DNA from: Agrobacterium rubi TR3 = NBRC 13261
GTDB lineage: Bacteria; Pseudomonadota; Alphaproteobacteria; Rhizobiales; Rhizobiaceae
Direction: 5' to 3'
Length of the DNA stretch: 64,000 bases
Assembly: GCF_000739935.1 (NCBI RefSeq)
Contig: NZ_BBJU01000003.1
Coordinates: 62,001-126,000, forward strand
The position numbers were made by a program, and so were the translations under genes. The notes below the pieces were generated by a model. That model made no database searches and was not told the origin of the DNA. It saw only the letters and a program-made list of their open reading frames with translations. Each line of letters opens with the position of its first letter. Within the stretch, counting starts at the first letter, position 1. This document shows positions 60,673 to 64,000 of the stretch, in pieces.

Positions 60673-61506
60673 ATGACGGACCGTTTGAAAAAATTTATTT
60701 CATTGGAAATGAGTTTGAGCGAGGCCCGCGAAGGCCAAAATCTTCGTCATTTTGTCGTCAAGATGGTTTTCATCTCCATTATCCTGTCCGTCATTGTCAG
60801 CACCGCTGCGATTTCCGTGGGCGCGTTTTTTGATCTCTTGCCGCTGCCGCTCTATGAGGCGCTGGCTTACAGCGTCGTTATGGCGTGGATCGTCGGTGGC
60901 ATCGTCACCGGGATATTGTGTGGCGTTCTTTCCAAGGCGATTGGCAAGTTGCACCAGTCCCATGCGGAATTCGAGCGGCTGAGCAAGACCGATACGCTGT
61001 CCGGGCTTGCCAACCGCCGTGCTTTCAACCAATGTTTCGAAGAGGTGCTCGATGATGCCTCGCTCGCCATTTTCGACCTGGATCGCTTCAAGCGAATCAA
61101 TGACAGCTATGGCCATGCGGCAGGGGACGTCGTCATCAAGAAAGCTGCTGCTGCCATCGCCGACGTTTTTGGAGAGTTTCATTGCGTGGCGAGACTAGGC
61201 GGGGAGGAGTTCGCTGTCATCGTTCGCGGCGGCCAGATCAAGGACCGGTTGACCTTGATCGAGCTTGCCCGCATTCGCGTGTCGTGCCTGACGATAAGCT
61301 TCAATTCCCATCAGGTGCAGACGACTGTTTCCGTCGGCATCGCCGATATCGATCCGTCACGCTCCAAACACGATACGTTTTCGGCAGCCGACAAGGCGCT
61401 TTATCTGGCCAAGGCATCCGGGCGCAATTGCGTTCGCCACGAGAGCGATCTGCCCATCGCGCAGGCCGTGGAAGACCTGAAAGCGACCTTGCTGGTCGCA
61501 TCCTAG
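60673..61506 (+). CDS. Membrane-bound diguanylate cyclase (GGDEF)
   Basis: A 277-residue protein with two transmembrane helices (about 28-52 and 63-86) and a GGDEF domain from about residue 105. The substrate-binding motif is GGEEF (with RLGGEEFAVIV), the acidic metal site is in AIFDLDRFKRINDSYGH and the late VSVGIAD is present, so it should be an active cyclase making c-di-GMP. There is no I-site RxxD upstream of GGEEF, so it may lack product inhibition. It lies between ureC and ureE, with no obvious link to urease. Confidence 0.88.
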   Translation: MTDRLKKFISLEMSLSEAREGQNLRHFVVKMVFISIILSVIVSTAAISVGAFFDLLPLPLYEALAYSVVMAWIVGGIVTGILCGVLSKAIGKLHQSHAEFERLSKTDTLSGLANRRAFNQCFEEVLDDASLAIFDLDRFKRINDSYGHAAGDVVIKKAAAAIADVFGEFHCVARLGGEEFAVIVRGGQIKDRLTLIELARIRVSCLTISFNSHQVQTTVSVGIADIDPSRSKHDTFSAADKALYLAKASGRNCVRHESDLPIAQAVEDLKATLLVAS

Positions 61507-61626
61507 TTTGTTGATTGCAGACGTTTATTTCTAGCCGTCCCCACTGCTTTTCATCACAAGTGCTTGCATTCGCGGACCGCATCCTTCAGGTTTCGATGCC
61601 GATTGAAACCAAATCTGGATGAGCTC

Positions 61627-62106
61627 ATGCTGCGCGTACAATCCTATCTTCCCGCTGGCACACCCGGTGACGAGCCCACGGGTTATGTCACACTGGCCCA
61701 TGACCAGAGGCATCTTCGCCGCAAGTTGCTGCACCTCCAGAATGACGAGATGGTCATGCTCGATCTGAAGGAGCCCGTGCTGTTTGCGCATGGTGATTTG
61801 CTGGTCATCGAAAATGGGGATCTTGTTGAGGTGCGTGCAGCCGACGAGAAGCTGTTCGAAGTGACGGCCAGGAACACGCTTCACCTGATCGAACTTGCCT
61901 GGCATCTGGGCAACCGCCACCTTGCAGCGCAGATCGAAGAGGGCCGTATTCTGATCCTCCGGGACCACGTCATCCGCGCCATGTTGGAGGGTCTGGGGGC
62001 TACGGTGCGCGATGTGGAAGAGCCGTTCCAGCCCGCGCGTGGTGCCTATCATGCCCATGGTGGCCATTCGCACGGCCATGATCATCATAATCACAGTCAT
62101 GATTGA
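61627..62106 (+). CDS. ureE: Urease accessory protein UreE
   Basis: A 159-residue nickel-binding chaperone. The start MLRVQSYLP is at 61627. The family core contains [20 protein letters not shown], and the C-terminus has a histidine-rich tail ([18 protein letters not shown]), typical of UreE that stores nickel. First of the ureEFG run. Confidence 0.93.
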   Translation: MLRVQSYLPAGTPGDEPTGYVTLAHDQRHLRRKLLHLQNDEMVMLDLKEPVLFAHGDLLVIENGDLVEVRAADEKLFEVTARNTLHLIELAWHLGNRHLAAQIEEGRILILRDHVIRAMLEGLGATVRDVEEPFQPARGAYHAHGGHSHGHDHHNHSHD

Positions 62107-62115
62107 CCGATCGTG

Positions 62116-62781
62116 ATGAACCGTAGCGTCGATGCGTTGCTAAGGTTGCTAGCGTGGATGTCGCCGGCTTTTCCCGTCGGTGCATTTTCCTATTCCGGCG
62201 GGCTGGAAAGTGCAGTGAACGACCGGCGCCTCTCAAACGCCACCGATCTTCGAAACTGGATCGGCCTGCTGTTGCAGCGGGGAACGTTGTGGAACGATGC
62301 GGTGCTGCTGGCGCAGGCGTGGCGATGCCATGAAGATCGCGGTGAACTGGCTACGTTGGCCGAATTGGGGCAGGCTTTGGCCGGGTCGGCGGAACGCTAT
62401 CGTGAAACGGTTTTGCTGGGCGACGCCTTCGTGGATGCCGCTGCCGCATGGCCGCATGATGTGTTCAGGCGCCTGGCAAAAGCGACACCTTATCCCGTTG
62501 CGGTGGGTGCCATAGCTGCGGCGCATTATATCGCACTTGAAGATGCCTTGGCCGCCTATCTGCATTCCGGCGTGTCGCAGTTTGTCTCTGCCGGCATCCG
62601 TCTCGGCGTTGCCGGGCAAAAGGATGGTGTCTCGATCCTCGCGCATCTGGAGGCCGATATCGCCTCCGTTGCCAATCGCGCGGTGTCTTCGACCTTGGAT
62701 GATCTGGGATCCGCTACCATCCTTGCGGACACGGCGTCGATGCGCCATGAAATTCAGGAAACACGGCTTTTTCGTTCATAA
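62116..62781 (+). CDS. ureF: Urease accessory protein UreF
   Basis: A 221-residue helical chaperone. It has LLAWMSPAFPVGAFSYSGGLESAV near residue 10-35, a signature of UreF, and LGVAGQKDGVSILAHLE later. The ATG at 62116 is preferred over GTG at 62113. It follows ureE by nine bases. Confidence 0.93.
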   Translation: MNRSVDALLRLLAWMSPAFPVGAFSYSGGLESAVNDRRLSNATDLRNWIGLLLQRGTLWNDAVLLAQAWRCHEDRGELATLAELGQALAGSAERYRETVLLGDAFVDAAAAWPHDVFRRLAKATPYPVAVGAIAAAHYIALEDALAAYLHSGVSQFVSAGIRLGVAGQKDGVSILAHLEADIASVANRAVSSTLDDLGSATILADTASMRHEIQETRLFRS

Positions 62782-62805
62782 AGACTGGATTTGGAAGGAC
62801 GTAAT

Positions 62806-63417
62806 ATGAAATCGGGAAATGGCCCGCTCCGGGTCGGCATTGGCGGACCTGTCGGCTCTGGTAAAACGGCTCTGACGGAGAAACTCTGCAAGGCGATGAG
62901 TGCGGATTATTCGGTCGCCGTCGTCACCAACGATATCTACACCAAGGAAGATGCCGAAGCGCTGGTGCGCATGCAGGCGCTGCCGTCGGAGCGGATCGTC
63001 GGCGTGGAGACGGGTGGTTGCCCGCATACCGCCATCCGTGAGGATGCGACCATCAATCTCCAGGCGATTGCCGGTCTCAACGAGCGCTTCCCCGATCTCG
63101 ACATTGTCTTCATCGAATCGGGCGGTGACAATCTGGCTGCGACCTTTTCGCCCGATCTTGCCGATATCACTATCTATGTGATCTCGGTTTGTCAGGGTGA
63201 GGAAATTCCGCGCAAAGGGGGGCCGGGCATCACCCGTTCAGACCTGCTCGTCATCAACAAAAAGGATTTGGCGCCTTATGTCGGTGCCGATCTCGGTGTG
63301 ATGGACAGTGACGCCACGCGCATGCGCAAGGATATGCCTTTCGTCTTCACCGATATGAAGCGGGGCGAGGGCGTGGATAATATCGTCGGCTTCCTGAAAC
63401 AGCACGGTGGTCTGTAA
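62806..63417 (+). CDS. ureG: Urease accessory GTPase UreG
   Basis: A 203-residue GTPase that drives nickel insertion into urease. P-loop [10 protein letters not shown] (about 14-23), the metal motif [10 protein letters not shown] with Cys and His, [16 protein letters not shown], and NKKDLAP are all present. GGAAGGA precedes the ATG at 62806. The last urease gene in this window. Confidence 0.97.
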   Translation: MKSGNGPLRVGIGGPVGSGKTALTEKLCKAMSADYSVAVVTNDIYTKEDAEALVRMQALPSERIVGVETGGCPHTAIREDATINLQAIAGLNERFPDLDIVFIESGGDNLAATFSPDLADITIYVISVCQGEEIPRKGGPGITRSDLLVINKKDLAPYVGADLGVMDSDATRMRKDMPFVFTDMKRGEGVDNIVGFLKQHGGL

Positions 63418-63502
63418 GGCTCGACAGGCGCTGAAACGGGATCATCGCTGTTTCAACGACTTTCCTCTCGATCAGGTCGTTCGATTCTGACTTGGTCACA
63501 CA

Positions 63503-63531
63503 AAAACGCCGGGCAATGCCCGGCGTTTTTG
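63503..63531. terminator. Strong bidirectional terminator
   Basis: AAAAACGCCGGGC and GCCCGGCGTTTTT form a 13-bp stem with a three-base loop. It separates the urease genes from the convergent RND pump gene. Confidence 0.85.
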
Positions 63532-63547
63532 ATGTGCTGCTGTGGCT

Positions 63548-64000
63548 TTATTCTGCGGCGAGTGGTGGCAGGCGCAGGACATTACTGGAATTGCCGGTAT
63601 TTTTTGGGCTCGTTCCGTTTTTCTGCTCGATGTTTGCCAGGCGCTCTTCAAGGCCCGATACGGCGTCCTGATTGGTACGCGCTGCTTCCGACAGTTCCTC
63701 ATTGGAGAGAACCGGATGCTCCTCTTCCTTCTTGCCAATGAAACGGCCGAAGAGGTGGGCGAGGAGCATCGACAGGTCGTCCATGATGAGGAAGAAGGCT
63801 GGGACGACGACCAGAGACAGGACCGTCGAGACGATGATGCCGCCGATCACAGCGATGGCCATGGGCGAGCGGAACGAGCCGCCTTCGCCAACGCCCAGCG
63901 CCGACGGCAGCATGCCCGCCGACATGGCAATCGAGGTCATGATGATGGGACGCGCGCGCTTGCGACCGGCTTCCACCATGGCATGAACCCGCTCCATGCC
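63548..64000 (-). CDS. RND-family efflux permease, C-terminal part only
   Basis: The last 150 codons of an RND multidrug or heavy-metal efflux pump (AcrB/HAE1-like), cut by the window's right edge. It shows the conserved GRKRARPIIMTSIAMSAGMLP segment, two transmembrane helices and the VVVPAFFLIMDD end, then a charged tail. The frame remains open at base 64000, so the gene continues beyond the window. Subfamily and substrates are unknown. Confidence 0.9.
   Translation of the reverse strand, partial: GMERVHAMVEAGRKRARPIIMTSIAMSAGMLPSALGVGEGGSFRSPMAIAVIGGIIVSTVLSLVVVPAFFLIMDDLSMLLAHLFGRFIGKKEEEHPVLSNEELSEAARTNQDAVSGLEERLANIEQKNGTSPKNTGNSSNVLRLPPLAAE

Noticed and set aside
1-64000. tRNA, rRNA, CRISPR, insertion sequence or integrase
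   Set aside because: I looked in all gaps over 150 bases and saw no tRNA cloverleaf, spaced direct repeats, transposase or integrase motifs. Absence by eye is not proof for small RNAs.

Overview
The window looks like an alphaproteobacterial chromosome of the Rhizobiaceae, most likely Agrobacterium/Rhizobium. It carries a complete CtrA cell-cycle group (chpT, ctrA, sciP), an RpoH-type sigma factor, a eukaryotic-type glutamine synthetase II with a divergent GstI-like gene, a urease cluster with rhizobial insertions (DUF1272, LprI-like), and a RIME-like intergenic palindrome. Base composition is moderately GC-rich and coding density is high. I see no rRNA, tRNA, CRISPR array, insertion sequence or integrase. 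The DNA reads as core chromosome with a few odd passengers.

Layout. 1-5850: a tripartite tricarboxylate transporter (tctCBA, tctA cut by the window edge), an orphan periplasmic binding protein, a TctD/TctE-type two-component pair and a proline-rich secreted protein. 5951-11190: purU, then a haem block of two divergent units (IsdG-like monooxygenase + hutX on minus, hmuTUV on plus) and a DUF454 protein. 11362-18408: a VOC protein, ung, a siderophore-interacting flavoprotein, an MhqO/MhqD-like pair, a lytic transglycosylase lipoprotein, an RNA methyltransferase and an RluD-like synthase. 18698-25673: a lone methyltransferase-like gene, rpoH, a large disordered membrane protein, purA, a DMT exporter and a small secreted protein. 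25881-32188: a cell-cycle and envelope block (coiled-coil membrane protein, EipA-like DUF1134 protein, chpT, ctrA, FliJ-like, sciP). 32486-34370: an orphan DUF2793 protein and cysQ. 34727-40329: livHMGF, DUF6867 and a binding protein. 40473-42113: a polysaccharide deacetylase, a P-loop protein and a small secreted protein. 42165-54893: a nitrogen block (an NCS1-permease/histidine-kinase fusion with a LuxR-type regulator, glnII/gstI, urtABCDE with a TerB-like insertion). 55147-63417: an esterase and the urease genes ureD-A-B-C, then a diguanylate cyclase and ureE-F-G. 63548-64000: the C-terminal end of an RND pump.

How it fits together. The right half is a nitrogen-scavenging module. Urea is imported by UrtABCDE and hydrolysed by UreABC, matured by UreDEFG, and the ammonia is assimilated by GlnII. 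A well-placed sigma-54 promoter lies upstream of glnII. The most unusual object is the 1130-residue protein at 43088-46480. It joins an NCS1-family nucleobase/allantoin-type permease to a cysteine-rich segment, a histidine kinase and a receiver domain, and it overlaps by 4 bases a LuxR-type response regulator. A perfect 16-bp palindrome upstream of urtA is a candidate operator for that pair. I think this is the best candidate for an under-described system here, but its ligand and targets are inference. The middle block places phosphorelay protein ChpT, its target CtrA and the CtrA inhibitor SciP within 5 kb, with candidate CtrA boxes and GANTC methylation sites in the promoters.
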